NCBI GenBank assembly: GCA_034008185.1
Contig: CM067084.1
Span: forward strand, 45,397,099-45,461,098
From: Gorsachius magnificus
Taxonomy: Eukaryota > Chordata > Aves > Pelecaniformes > Ardeidae
Direction of reading: 5' to 3'
Length of the DNA stretch: 64,000 bases
Of the stretch, positions 39,347 to 51,840 are shown piece after piece (position 1 is the stretch's first letter; every line of letters begins with the position of its first letter). Under the pieces are notes generated by a model. It was not told the origin of the DNA. It saw only the letters and a list, made by a program, of their open reading frames with translations, and did no database searches. Position numbers and translations under genes: made by a program.

Positions 39347-40486
39347 TAAAAATTCTAGGATCATAAGGTGAATTGCCCATGAAACTTAAAGAAAGTATAA
39401 AAATCTATACCTTTACACATTTTCACTAAAAAAAATACAGTTTTAAACTATGCAATAGTTTCCATGGGAGATTTACATTAAAGATATTCTTAAGGAAGCA
39501 ACTTCTCACATATTGTTAGTCATGACAAAGTTTTTTGAGACTAGCCTAGTGACGGCCAACCCTCTGTTTTCTGGAGGGAAAGAAAAAGGAGGAAAGACTG
39601 TTCTCAGATCTACCAACCTGCTTTTCTCTTTGTCCTCCATCCTTTGTGTTTCTCACTAGGAATATGTATTTCAAGATAAAAGGAGAACTTTCTCTGATTC
39701 CATACCAGGTTTCAGAAGCAGGCCTGTGGACTTTAACTGCTTCTGATTCCCAGTCCAGAACACATACCTGAAGATTTAGTAGCCTTATTGCTTTCCTGAC
39801 CTGAATGTAGTTTTTCTTGAACCATCCAAATCCTCAAAAATTCTGGACTACACTGCTTACATAAATAAAATTGAGGGTTTAAAAAAAAAAAAGTAAAGGC
39901 CATGATGACATAGAACATATATGTCTAATTTAGTTTCTGGATTTTTAATGAATGAAGCTTCTATGACTATTTTTAGCAATAGAGTTTTCATTCAACACTT
40001 TTAATGAGCTTACATTCTGTAATTTATGACAGAATATTGTCCAAGGAATGGGTATATTCCCTCAAAAATGATTTTTAGTTGTTTCAATCAAATGAATGAG
40101 AGGAGCCTCAGTCTCCATAGTATGTCAAACTTAAACAGCTGATAATGTTCTGCTTATCTTAGATTGATAATGATCCATGCTGATTACTTTATAGAGTAAA
40201 TAAAGATCTTTATAACATCCTTTAAGTAAAGCAACCTACTCAACAAAACTTATGTCAGGCTTCCAATAATCATTCCAATTCAGCCTGTGAGTAGTGCCTG
40301 CACTCTTTTTTCTCAGGTAAATTTGATCTTGCATTTTAGTTTCACCGGTATCAAGAAAGTATTGCCTTACTCAATTTTTAATTATTATTGGTGTGCATAT
40401 ACAAATAAAAACAATACCGACAAAATTTCAGTCACACTATTTCATTTAGTATCTTATGAATATAGCCCTTTCTGCAATTCAATTTG

Positions 40487-41065
40487 TCATGTATTTGAAT
40501 AATTAAAATCTAGTATAATGTGTGAATAGTTAATCTGAGAAATTTGTAATGCCTTATGGAAAGTGCCATTACTTTTGTGCTGTGATAGATTCCCTGCTTT
40601 TGCTATCTCTTGCTTGCAGTTTATCATATGGCCATAAATTTTGCACTGGGGGAACAAAACAGAAACTGAAGCCCAGGAAGACAAAAAAATAAGGATGTGA
40701 CCTGAAGCAACCATCATTAGAAAGGTTGTTTCTTTATAGAAAGTGTTATTAAAAGGAAAAAAATGATGAGTTTCAAAAATTGTATTAATACTTAATAGCA
40801 TTAACAAAAGATTATTTACAAAAATATACTTTATGAATATGAAAATAGAGTAACCATATACAGTATTACCTTTTTGGTAAAAAGTTTGCCAAGGTACATA
40901 ATTCCTTACACAAAAAGTCCATCTGAGGGTCCAGAATCTACTTTTAAAACATGTTCTTGTTTTCAGCAGTATTTCTAAAAACATTTTTGTGATTCTCCAA
41001 AATTTTGTTATCAACATTTCAAAATCTCTAGAAATGTCCCTTTCAGAAGACAAATGGCTTTCCAA
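40487..41065 (-). other. Longest open frame of the window (192 codons), unrecognised
   Basis: An ATG-initiated minus-strand frame, rich in Phe, Ile, Leu, Asn and Thr, with a hydrophobic stretch near residues 73-93 (IFIFIKYIFVNNLLLMLLSI-like). I recognise no domain. There is no obvious splice or promoter context. Part of it (about 40635-40712) overlaps a weak MIR-like trace, which argues that it is non-coding. In AT-rich DNA a frame this long is uncommon by chance, so it is recorded, but I regard it as more likely spurious than real. Confidence 0.15.
40635..40712 (-). mobile_element. Possible MIR-like relic (weak)
   Basis: The plus strand reads AATTTTGCACTGGGGGAAC, then CAGAAACTGAAGCCCAGG and GGATGTGACCTGAAGC. 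This is the block order of a reversed MIR (ATTTTACAGATGGGGAAACTGAGGCCCAGAG ... TGACTTGCCC), with a short insertion. The match is shorter and poorer than that at 25484. Confidence 0.3.
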
Positions 41066-44000
41066 ATTCTTTGTTCTGTTCAGTCAGCAGTAGCTAGAAT
41101 ACCTACCTTAGAGTATATCTTTTCTACTTGCTAAATATGCGTGTTTATCTGCAGAAATAACATAATTATTAGCAGTATATAGCAAACACATGGAAGTAAT
41201 TATCTGTTCTATAGATGAACTAGTCAAACCTATGTTTCTCATTCCTACTTGTTTTCAGCCTATGCCCAGGTCTATGGAGGTGGAACATTAGTGTTACATC
41301 ATAGATAAATCTTGATGAGAATTTCAGTAGTTATTGTACAATTTATCAAACAATGGGGTAATTAAAAATGTCCAAGACATTTTCTTGCACTGTAATGTTT
41401 TTTTGCTTTACTATTCTCTGGTTACTTCCAGCCACATTCAACCTGCAGGTGTGTGAGCACAATTTTTTAGTTGTTAATTTGGCTAGTACTTTTTACTGTT
41501 ATAGGACAGATAAATGGCATTTTTTCTAATTACCCACTTTCTAAGACAGACAATCTCATAGTAACTTTCTGTAATAAATAGTTTTTTTATTCCCAGCTGA
41601 GTAAAATCACAATTTTTTTCTGCTATGGGTGGACAGAGATAGGTGGAATGGGAGGCTATAGAGGAGAAGCTAACTTCCTCCCCCAATGTGTAAGAAACCT
41701 GTCATCTTTAATTCAATACCTATTCACAGTGTATGCCTATTCAGCTCTTCACCTTTTTGTCCTACCAAGTCTGCAGGAAATCAGAAGGAAATAGAGAAAA
41801 CTGGTATATTAACATAAATCACACAACATCAAAAGCATAGAGAGATGGACTTTATTTGCACTGTTACTGCAAACAGTTTCATAGTAATAATAATTGCAGT
41901 TAAATAATTCACCAAAGCCTGGCTCCATTTACAGCTCTGCCAATGGACTTTGCATAATGAATTTTGCAGGACTTTATCTCAATTCTTCCATCCATAATAC
42001 CAGATAATGTTGTTCATCTTTGTGCATTTCTTGAGTTGCTTGAAGTAGGAACTCTGTAAATTCCTGAACAATATTATTATTTTGTTTAATATCATTATGC
42101 CTTATACAGATTTAAAACTAATGTTCAAATCTTTCTTTGTTCAGCAAACACAAAGTTTATTCTTACCACTCAGAAACCAGGCACCCTTAAATGCCGATTT
42201 TCTTGAATCACGTTTTTCTGATAATTATCACTTTCATTGAATATGTGAAATCATCTATCATGTAGGGCAAGAATAATTTAATTCATCCCAAGATTGCTTT
42301 ATAGCATTCAGAGTTCTCCAGAAGTACTGATGGAATTTTTATTGCTTTTATTTCAAGGTGTTCAGGGTTGGTTTTTTTTTAGATAACATATATATTTAAC
42401 ATTTATTGACATGTCACAAGATGAAAATTTAATATTAGGTGAGTTCTTGTGGAAGTTTGTATAAAACCTGGACAATTAATGTTAGGTTTTGGTGCAGTTT
42501 GGTAGTTTCCTGTGAGCAAATTACAATAGCACAGCAGTAAAGGTGAGCAAATAAGTTGTTGTAAGTGAAGCTACTGTGATATTGGAGCTGTCTCTTTTTA
42601 ACTGCTTTGAACAAAATTAGTTTTGGGGTTTTTTTCTGTTTAGAAAAGTGATGTTGGTTTTCCCTTGAGTAGTACAGTCCTTTTGTGTTGAAGAGGGGAT
42701 TAAGATGCCTGCCTTCTGGGGGTTTTGTACCTGTTGTGTGAAGCATTTGAAGAAAATTCTACCCTTTCTTACTGAAAGAGATGAACCCTAGACTCTTTCC
42801 CCTTTTTTTACAATCCTTTCTTGACAAAGAGTTTATTCCACTTGAGTGGTCAATGAATGCACACTGGATAGAAATAAGAACTCCACTACCTGGGAAGCAT
42901 TAAGTAAAATTAAACCAAATAAAGGAAGGACAATTGCAAAATAACAGTCGGCAGAAAGAGAATGGGATTGAAGTTGTTCCTTTCCATCTTAATTAAGTCC
43001 TTTTGCAGATGCCCTGCAAGGTTATCCTTGCTAATATAGAACAACATGTTCTCATGGTTAGTATGTAGCTGCACATATGTCATGCACAGAAGCAATAGGT
43101 GAGCCATAAGATCTGAAGTCAGTTTTAATAGAATCGCTACCGAAGCAGCAACTCAAACACACATCAGGAATCCAGTAGGTAAAGAGCTGATTGTACCTTC
43201 TTGTAAACACTTAGGAAACAGCTTAACAAATACGTCTTTAATGGGGGAAAGAAAAATCTTACAAGAGAAATAAATAGGGAAATAATAACTGATTTTTGAA
43301 CTAAAACAGTTGTACGGTGTTTTTTTTTTCTTGGAAGAGGTTTTTAGTTCATCTGTAGTAAACTCCCTTGAGACCCTTCATCACATGTTAAGACTTTCCA
43401 GGTAGCTATATCACGTTTAATGTAACTTTTTTTGTTGTTAGCTGGCCTCACTTTGTCAGACTTTAGATTTTGTCAGACTTTGTCAGACTGTCAGATTCTT
43501 TAGCATCTGCTGTATCACCTACTTCGTCACCTACTTCCTGGCTGATAAGCAAGAGTTTGAGACAAGACATGTATCTTATTGCTTAACCTAGCTGGAAGTA
43601 TTGCAAATGGCCATGCCATCTAATTGGCTTGGTGGCAGACAGGACTTGTGTTGGTGGTGTCTGTGCACCAGGATCCCAAGCCTGTACGTGTGACGTGTTG
43701 TACTCAACTCCTGTAAGCCATTTTGTGTGACTTGTTCTCTGTTGTTCATGCTGCTCTGGTTGTGTGGCTCCAAAACCTGTAACAACTTTAAAAAAACCTT
43801 TCCACATCCTTTTTTTTTTTTAGGACTAAATTTGCACTTTCATTTTATAGGTTAATAAAAAAGTTACCTTCATATGTCAGTGTTCCTGAAGATACGTCTG
43901 CTCTTCAGAAAAGTAAAACTGGGAATACTTGTGTTTTAAGCCACTTCACTTTGCTGTCTATGAAGATTTCATGGACACTCTATTTTAGACTGTCAACTAT

Positions 44001-45498
44001 AAACTCACATATAGCTCTTCTAAATTTTCTCTCTTCTATGCTCATGCAGAACTTTCTTATCTTCCCTTAAAATCTGGCTTTCAGGGACTCTGTTTTTAAA
44101 GCTTTCTTTGTTGTCATGAGAACTAGTTTAGAGCCAGTGTCACAAAGCTGAAAAGTAACTCCCCTAAGATGTTCTTCATTTTTTTTTCCATTTCTCATTT
44201 TTCTTGGTCAAATAAGTGAAAACACTGGTTTAACACTATCTGTGTATTTGTATTGTGTTTCCATGCTGTATTCCAGTGTTCCTCCTCCAGTATCACCTCT
44301 GGTTTATGACTATGTGTTTCACCCACAACTGGATGATAACAGTTGCTCTCTAGCATTGCATTTGTGTTTTCTGTGTCTTATTATCACTTCTGATCTTCTT
44401 ACCATGACACCTTTGGTAACATCATTGCCTTGTCCAATAGCAGATTAGTGACGAGAGTTAGACGAATCTCGGCAATATTTATATGCTGTCTGGGATCCAG
44501 GAAAACTTACCCTTAGACATTGTGATAACAAGCTGGATTGGCAAATGGAAAGATAAGATATCTATTTCCATTACATGGTAGTCTTTCAAGTTACATTTTT
44601 GAATGCAGAAATTTATCTATTAGTTAAATTATGGACATCATCCATTATTATATTTTTTTCTTTTTTTTGCAGTGCCAGATTACCACAGCTAGCAAGTTGT
44701 GAATGCTTTTTTCAGATTGCCTTACTGCTATTGGCAGATGCCTTCTCTGTGTTCTTCTCAACATTTAATTCTCCCTTTTTAATACAAAGTTGTTGTTGCT
44801 CATGAATTATTTTTGCTATTGATGGAAGCACAATGGTTTGCTTTCAGAAGTATTTTATTGGTGAATATGGATGCTTTTCCTTTTTGCCCTTTTTTATAAC
44901 TGACCCCTAAACCTTACACAGTTTTAAGGTGGACATTTCTTAAGTCCTTTAGATGCAAAATTATTATACTAGAAGACTATATGCATGCAGAAGAGGTGAT
45001 GATGCAGGTGATTTATGTAATGTAGTGTCTCACTACTTTTAGAATGCAGTTTTAATGCTCTATTAAAGATGACTTAACAGATGAAGATACTGCAAAACCA
45101 GAAATCAGAATTTTGGCAGAAATGGTCAAACCACAGTATCCAATGGCATCAGCATTGTATTTGCCTGTCCAAACCAATCTGCAGTCCACTTTATATATAA
45201 GTAGATCTATATATGTTGCAGTCAGAACTTACCGAACACTAGAAAAGGTATTGTGTAGAAAGAAGCATAATGTGTTTGGCCAGATATATTTTCCAAAGGA
45301 GAATCCAGTCTGCTTTGAGTCCCTGAAGAGAGTCAGAGAATCCAATTTTTCAGTAACTAGATCTAATGGTCATATTTTGAAGTTCATGCCTTACGTTCAG
45401 CTTTCAGCTGTCTGTGCGTAGTTATCTTGGTTAGAATTATTTCTGCTCAAGCCTGGAAAGCTTTATTATTATAGGCACAGAGCCAGATAATCACAGTT
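41066..45498. other. Unique AT-rich DNA, no gene seen
   Basis: There is no exon or RNA gene. It contains a cluster of short direct repeats at 43451-43538 and a patch near 44448-44480 with several CpG and an inverted CGAGA/TCTCG pair. Open frames at 42435-42746, 43583-43807, 44242-44448 and 45113-45421 have no recognisable features. Confidence 0.5.
43451..43538. repeat. Cluster of short tandem direct repeats
   Basis: TTTGTCAGACT recurs two or three times within 43451-43497 with slight changes. A 12-bp unit TCACCTACTTC(G/C) is then duplicated at 43515-43538. They are two independent slippage-type duplications about 20 bp apart. Confidence 0.7.
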
Positions 45499-45880
45499 GT
45501 GTTGCTTCTTAAGCCAACTGATGTCTTTGAATTTCATTCAGTATCTTTGAATTTCATTCAAAGAACTGGAATTAGTGCCCAGCACTGTATGGCAACAGAG
45601 CAGAAATTCCTGGGGGAATCATGTGGGCTCCCGTCTGACATGCAGACTCCACTCCAAGCTGGTGTCCACAGATTACATCACCTCTGCACCCCTTCCACCT
45701 CTTCCAGTGAAGTCAGAACAGGACAGCAGATCCCAACCTAAAATTGTTCCCCCAAGAGCATTTGGAAGCATACCACTGGCACCGTCTCTTGCAGGAACTA
45801 TTTTGGCTCTGATCATGCGGAAATTATGGGTGGCTGTATCTCTGCTTTCTGTGCAGGGTGCTCTAAACGATTGAGACTGC
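45499..45880. other. GC-richer patch of unknown nature
   Basis: About 300 bp (from 45570) is noticeably richer in G+C than its flanks. It holds overlapping open frames of 99 and 80 codons on plus and 69 on minus. No domain is recognised: the plus frame contains a proline-rich stretch (SAPLPPLPVKSEQ). It could be an unrecognised exon, an old repeat or a conserved element. A 20-bp tandem duplication adjoins its left side. Confidence 0.25.
45521..45560. repeat. 20-bp tandem duplication
   Basis: Two adjoining 20-bp units (45521-45540 and 45541-45560) differ at two positions near their starts and share TCTTTGAATTTCATTCA. It is a recent local duplication. Confidence 0.9.
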
Positions 45881-48800
45881 ATTACCAGGGTTTATGTTTC
45901 CAAGAAGACAATTTTACCTTCATTAGGTTAAAATGCTCTTTGGCGTACAGACAGTATTTGTTTGTTTATGAAGGAAAAACACCTCTGTGTTTCTTAATAA
46001 GCTAAATAAGTTAGCCCTTTAATGTTTCCTTTCTCTCATTCTAAAGCATTTTTTCCATCCTTCAGTTGCTTTTGCGAGGTTTTTTCAGGTTATCTAGATT
46101 TAAAATCCTAATATCCCAATAGTATTGCTGTGTTAGTTTCACAAATTTCTTAGGCACTGATTAAGTCTAAGCCTATCCCCTTTTTATATATTTTTTAAAA
46201 ATACACCTTTTTGCTGCAGTTCTATGCGCACTGGTTTGGCTTATACTTAATATGCATTCTTTACATTCTTTGCTAACTTTTTTTATAATTCATTTTTGTC
46301 ATTCATTATTTCTCTTACAGTCTGCTTCAATCATTTTATTTTATAACAAATTATGGATGAAAACAACATATAGCATAGCCTAGATCTAGTGGTTCCATTA
46401 TGGTTTAATCCCACAAAACTGTGCTAAAGATGTTGCTCTTGATGATGACAACTCTGATTTGACATCTCTCAGTTCAGAATTCATTCCATGCTTGTATTGC
46501 TCAATGTTGGTTTGTTTTCATCATTAATATAATTAAGCTGTATCCCTACAAAGAACTATTGCATGTAAATAGCTGGCTTCATCAGAATGATCTGTAATTT
46601 TATAAAAAGCCTTGAAATCAGCATATAATATAATTATCCAATTAGGGATTATCTATAAAAAACCTTCTGCAAGCCATGTCAGGACATTGTATAACGCAGA
46701 TACCATTTATGAAATGCAACTTAGAGGAGCATGAGACTGGGTGTGGTTTGTCTGCTTTTTATTTTGTTTTCATCTGTGTTGGTTTTAAAAATCAACATAA
46801 CTTCAAAGAAAGGAAATACGGTACAGCTGCTGTTGGAGTTTCATTTGATACTCTTACTGGTCTTTGGCTCTTATCCTCAGTATATGGTGAACCATTGATT
46901 TTTCCAAAACATAAAGTTCACAGAAGGTGAACTACAATGTTATTTCCATAAAAATATGTACAAAATAAAATGGAAATCCACACACATATTTTTGCTAGAA
47001 ATGCTTAGGCACTCATCCATTCAGTGAAGAAGCTTTATCCTGTGAGCTGTCTCACAAAAAAAGCATCTCCTATGTGTAGGGCTTGAAGAGATCCCTTCAC
47101 AATCAATATGCAGTTACAAGTATCACATACAAGAATTTGGCAAATGGTTTCAGCTAATGAGTAAATGAGAGAAAATCATGGTCTGCTTGTTTATATTACG
47201 AAAGTAGAAAAATCGGCTCAATTTGCTCAATAAATTATTCATTGGAAGTTACTCATTCATCACTAACAAAAATGCTGTCTTCAAATGTTTCATCTATTTG
47301 GTGTTTCATATGCAGGAGAAAACTGATTTTACAATCTCTGTCATTCCTTCAGCTGTTCTAGAGAAAGACTCTAAAGAAAAGTCCTTATTCTCAAAGGAAA
47401 AGTAAGCCTCTATTCTTCCATCCCCACAAATAAAGAAAAATTATTCTTAATACAATATAGCCCATATTTTTTTGGGGGGAAAAAAAATCCAGTGAAGAAT
47501 CAATAATAAGGGATGTTCATTTAGCACAATACATATGTTACATTCACGTGACTTTCTTAAATCAGGAGATGAAATGCCCTACAAAAGTCTATAAGACTAA
47601 AAACCAGGAAAATATTCATTGGCAGACAGAAAATACTGAGGTGAGCATGTTATCTCTTCCCAGTGTTTTAACTTATTTGTTCTCATTTAGTAACTCTCTG
47701 AAAAATGCAGTCAGCACTAGGGAGAAGATTTTGGAGTGGTTAACATATCTTCCTTATTGTGTGAATTTTCCCAGCATGGCTTTGAACAATATTAAAGGAA
47801 AAGTAGCAGGGAGAATTAGCAATGAAAGGACTGTCACTGTCATCACAGCCAGTTGTATGTGGGGAGCAAAGTGATGGTAAGGGTGATTTAACTTGCATAA
47901 GAAGAGAACTTCCACGCTGGTGAAGTCTGGAACTTCTCCAAATGGATCAAATATGACTGGAAAAGTAGTTGACAGGAGCTAGTACTCATCATGTACGCCA
48001 CAGTCTCCTGGTGAATTGCTAAGCTGAGAAAGAAAAGAAATAAATAAATGACATATAGAATAAAATAGGGTCAAATAAACTTATACGCAGAGCAGTTTAC
48101 ACGTCTAAGTATGGAGACTGAACTATAAGAGGAAGCTAGTAGGATGGACAAGAAGTCCTGGAAAACAGGCAATGTCAACATATTTTGTTCTATGCATTCA
48201 GAGATAATCCTAGCATATTTTCTTAAAAAAAGAATTTACAGCAAAACATTTTCAAGAATCTTCATGTAACTGATGCCTGAACTGCAGAGCTATACTATGT
48301 GCAAGTAGAGAAATGATGAATATTGCATAAATGAATTTCCTCAATACAAAATAGTGGTATATTTTCTTGCTGTCATTATGAAGCTTCCTGTGTTCATTTT
48401 GTTATGTCAAATTACTAATAAATCAGTGACAATTTTATGTGTATCACAATAAAAAGGGACATTTATTTCTTTAAAATGTACCACATTTCTAATTAAGATG
48501 ATGTTTAAATAAGCCAATACAATGCATTCACGCATATATTAAGTCAAACTTGCTATAATAAATTATCCAAGAAATTCACCAGTGCGTTTAACATTTGAGT
48601 ATACCCATGATAGCCTTTACAACTACCTGTTTTGCTAAGTCAAGACAATTAGGTCATATCATCTATTTGCTTATATGGATATTTCTATTAAATAAAAGAA
48701 TTCCCAAACAAAAAAAAGATGTGGACTACTTTGGTGAACATGGTATTTGTGGGGTTTTTTTTACATTTTGTACATGGGGTAGTCCATGAAAATCTTGACA

Positions 48801-50037
48801 CTATAAGGGAGTTAAAGGCTTCACAAGGTATGTAAGTAATTTGAAAACTAAAAATGTCTTCATTTTTTTCTCATTCCTTCCCATTAACTGCCTAGACAGA
48901 TCATACTTACTAAGTGCCCTGCCAGTTCTTATTTGGACCTGAAAAATTGTAAAATATATTCATCTTCACAGTGGGACAGTTACTTGAAGTAATCAGGTCT
49001 CAAGTTCCATATGATCTGAGTATTAGTTCAGATATGAAATAGCCTGAGAGGCAAGTGATACTAATGGTAAAGAATCAGAAGCAAAGCCATTGCTTTCTTG
49101 TGTACAACACAATGTTAGTGCTTTATAGAATGGTTTAAGCTCTTTAAAAACAGAAGTAAAAAATGCTTCCGTCATGTTAACTTTCATGCATTTCTTTTTC
49201 ACAAGAAAAGATTGACTGATAGGTGCATCCTTTTACGGATTATTTTTAAGTCTGAAGGTCAAAGTGAAGAAGTTAAGCTGAAATAAAAAGTGGAAAGTTA
49301 ACTAATAGTAACTTTCAGGAACCAGTCTGTTATAATAGAACAAGATGGGAGTGGTTATGAGATATTGAAGGTAGTAACTAAAAGGCTTCATCTGCAGACT
49401 CATGAAACTGTATTTACAGTATCAAGGGAAGGATAGTAAGATGGTGCTGATTCCAAGATGACATGTCTTTCCAAAATTGTTATAGAGCATAAATCATACC
49501 TGAATGTGACTAGTGAGAGAAGAGTGTATCCAACTGATCACCTAGCCCTGTCCACTAGTGCCTGATCATAGCAAGCAGAGTAAAGGAATAATTTACTTAG
49601 GATGGCTTCTCTTTCCTTCTGTTGTCTGTGTAGATACAGTTATGTTAAAACTTTATTAATTTAAGATTTACTTGAAAATAGAAGCTAAAATTAAAGTACA
49701 TCTAAGCTCATGAAAAGTTAATAACTAATGCTTTCTGATATTTTTTTTGTAATACCTGATAAAAATTTGGTATAATTGTTCATATAAAATATGTATTAAT
49801 TTATATTCTCATTAAATATTTGGGAAATATTTTTCTGCTAAATATCAGCAAAAGTTTAGATTACTGTTTTAAAATGTAATAAATTTAGTTTGTTTTGATG
49901 ATCAAATAATGATTTAGTCATAATGTTCTGCAGTTTTTTGAAAATCACAAAAGACTAGTCAGATAGAAGTGACATGTCAAATATAAGTCTTATTTTGGTT
50001 AGCTTTTTAAATCTAAAATATATGTAGTAAATTTAAG
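45881..50037. other. Unique AT-rich DNA, no gene seen
   Basis: I see no exon, RNA gene or repeat family. Open frames at 46676-46930, 47223-47405, 47548-47874 and 48595-48789 (plus) show no domain and no convincing splice sites. Confidence 0.5.
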
Positions 50038-50170
50038 GATGTCCAGCTTTGTAGATATTCAAAACATAACTACACAGAGCCCTGAGTATTCTGCTTTGGG
50101 CAGGGAGGTTGGGCTAGGCAGTATCCAGATTCAGCCCTTCCAGTCCTAATGATTCTGTGGTTGTCTGATT
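50038..50170 (+). mobile_element. CR1 LINE 3' end, diverged
   Basis: Plus-strand text GATGTCCAGCTTTGTAGATA and TTCAAAAC is followed by CTGCTTTGGGCAGGGAGGTT and GGGCTAGGCAGTATCCAGA. After these come GCCCTTCCAGTCCTAATGA and the tail remnant TTCTGTGGTTGTCTG. These match the last about 130 bp of the CR1 3' UTR (intact form GGGGGTTGGACTAGATGATCTCC ... ATTCTGTGATTCTGTG). It is older than the 20304 copy, with only traces of the terminal repeat. Confidence 0.82.
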
Positions 50171-51840
50171 TTATATTTAAATTTCATACACAAAATGTTT
50201 ACTTTACAGTTTTAACTAAATTTTACAGCATTTTCAAATATAGTTTGGTTTCCATAACAACATATTTTTTGAAAAACAACAACAAAAAAGATACAAACCA
50301 CTTTTTTTTTTTCCTCCAGGAAACTGGTGACAGCAAAGTTGAGGACTACTTTAAAGAAAAACTATTTCCCAGATTTAGAATCAAATCAATAAAATAGTAA
50401 TAATTAATGTGGTAATAATAGTGTGGTAATACAAACTTACCCAAAATGTGTGCTTAGAATATGCTGACTGAAGTAAAAAAGTCTGCTTTTAATAACTATA
50501 TTTTTGCATAAAGTGTAAAATACCAGTATTACTCTTAGTTATTACATACTAAAAAGAAATATTTTGCACATTTGTGATTTCCCCAGTTTCCATCGATCAT
50601 TTCAAATATTTGCTATTGCTGTACTTCTAGAATTTCTTTCAGAATAACACTATAAATGCAAATCATATTAACATACAATATTAAATAACTTGTATATAGT
50701 AACAGAAAAGCAATGGCCCTGTGCTGTGTGACAAAGTGTATAACTACAAATAGTTTCAGTCATAGGAAAGCAACTGGGGAAAAGGAGCCTGAATAAAAAA
50801 GCTGTTCGCAATCAGTTACAGCTGAATGCAACAAAAATTACTTTCAAGGGATCAAAGGAAATTAATGATTGACCAGTGTAACCAGAACATCCCACAGCAC
50901 ACTACATATTTAATACCATGCTACTTCTGCCCAAAACAATCTGAAGTTTGGCATATATCTGCTGAAATAGCTCATCGCTAATTAATTTGATGTGTCATTT
51001 TGCATAAAATTACTAATTAATACTAGTATCATGTACTATAGTGATTTTTTTTCAGTTCAATCTCAGTAGTTTCAAAAGCTTGATGAAATGGTCATTTTTT
51101 ATTATTCTTAGACAAGAACTCGCACATTGAAAAAGGTATTGCAGTCAGAAGGAAGGATATATCAAAGTTTATAGACCAAATTTATTTGAGGTTGTTCAAG
51201 GTCAATGAATTTTTTTCCCTTCACTTGCTTGAAATTATGAGTAATAGAATATGAAAAACTGGTACTCCAGATGAAATGAACTACAGTGATGTGTGACACT
51301 ATATTTAGCTGTCTCTTAAACTGTTGCAGTCTCATTTAGCAGGCTCAGAATTGAACCTGCATTCTCCACTGTTTAGAGACAACGTTTACCCTGAGGTTTC
51401 GCAAATTGATTTGAAGAATCCCCAGTAATTATTACTTGAGATGCAGAAATGTGATCTTTGAAGAAGCAAGTGCTTAGGGTAACCATTGTAAACAATGGGT
51501 TTGAATAATAATAATAAAAAATCAAGTAAAACTTTGAGTTTGCTGTGTGAGGAAAAAGTATTGTTATATGAGGAAGTGATTTTTTGGGTCATTTTCCTAA
51601 TCTGTCTATGCCGCTCCCAAACTGAAGTTTATAACTGTAGTAAAATACAATTTTTCCTGAGCAATTGTGCAATCCCAAACCCCAGGCACTGAAATCCTAT
51701 AGTAAAAAAGCCTAGAGAGTCATTGAAAGCTAACATTACTCTGTGAACATCTGCAATGGGCAGAAACAGCCTTGTAGCAGAGAAGTCAGAGACTGGGAAG
51801 ATCACTAGTAATTAAATTAATAGCAGTGAGCCCAGGGCCA
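50171..51840. other. Unique AT-rich DNA, no confirmed gene
   Basis: It contains a splice-acceptor-like pyrimidine tract followed by an AATAAA (50301-50393) and a tRNA-like half (51342-51400, minus), both discussed under findings. No exon can be asserted. Open frames at 51386-51692 on both strands are shadows of the same AT-rich sequence. Confidence 0.45.

Larger units (their letters stand above)
37661..40486. other. Unique AT-rich DNA with microsatellites, no gene seen
   Basis: It holds (CTATATAC)n at 38521-38552, (TTTG)n at 39148-39174 and (AC)n at 39320-39346. No exon or RNA gene was recognised. Open frames at 38765-38956 and 39733-39918 (minus) are short and lysine- or phenylalanine-rich from A/T runs. 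Confidence 0.5.

Noticed and set aside
47548..47874. 108-codon plus-strand open frame
   Set aside because: It has no recognised domain, no conserved-looking motif and no splice context.
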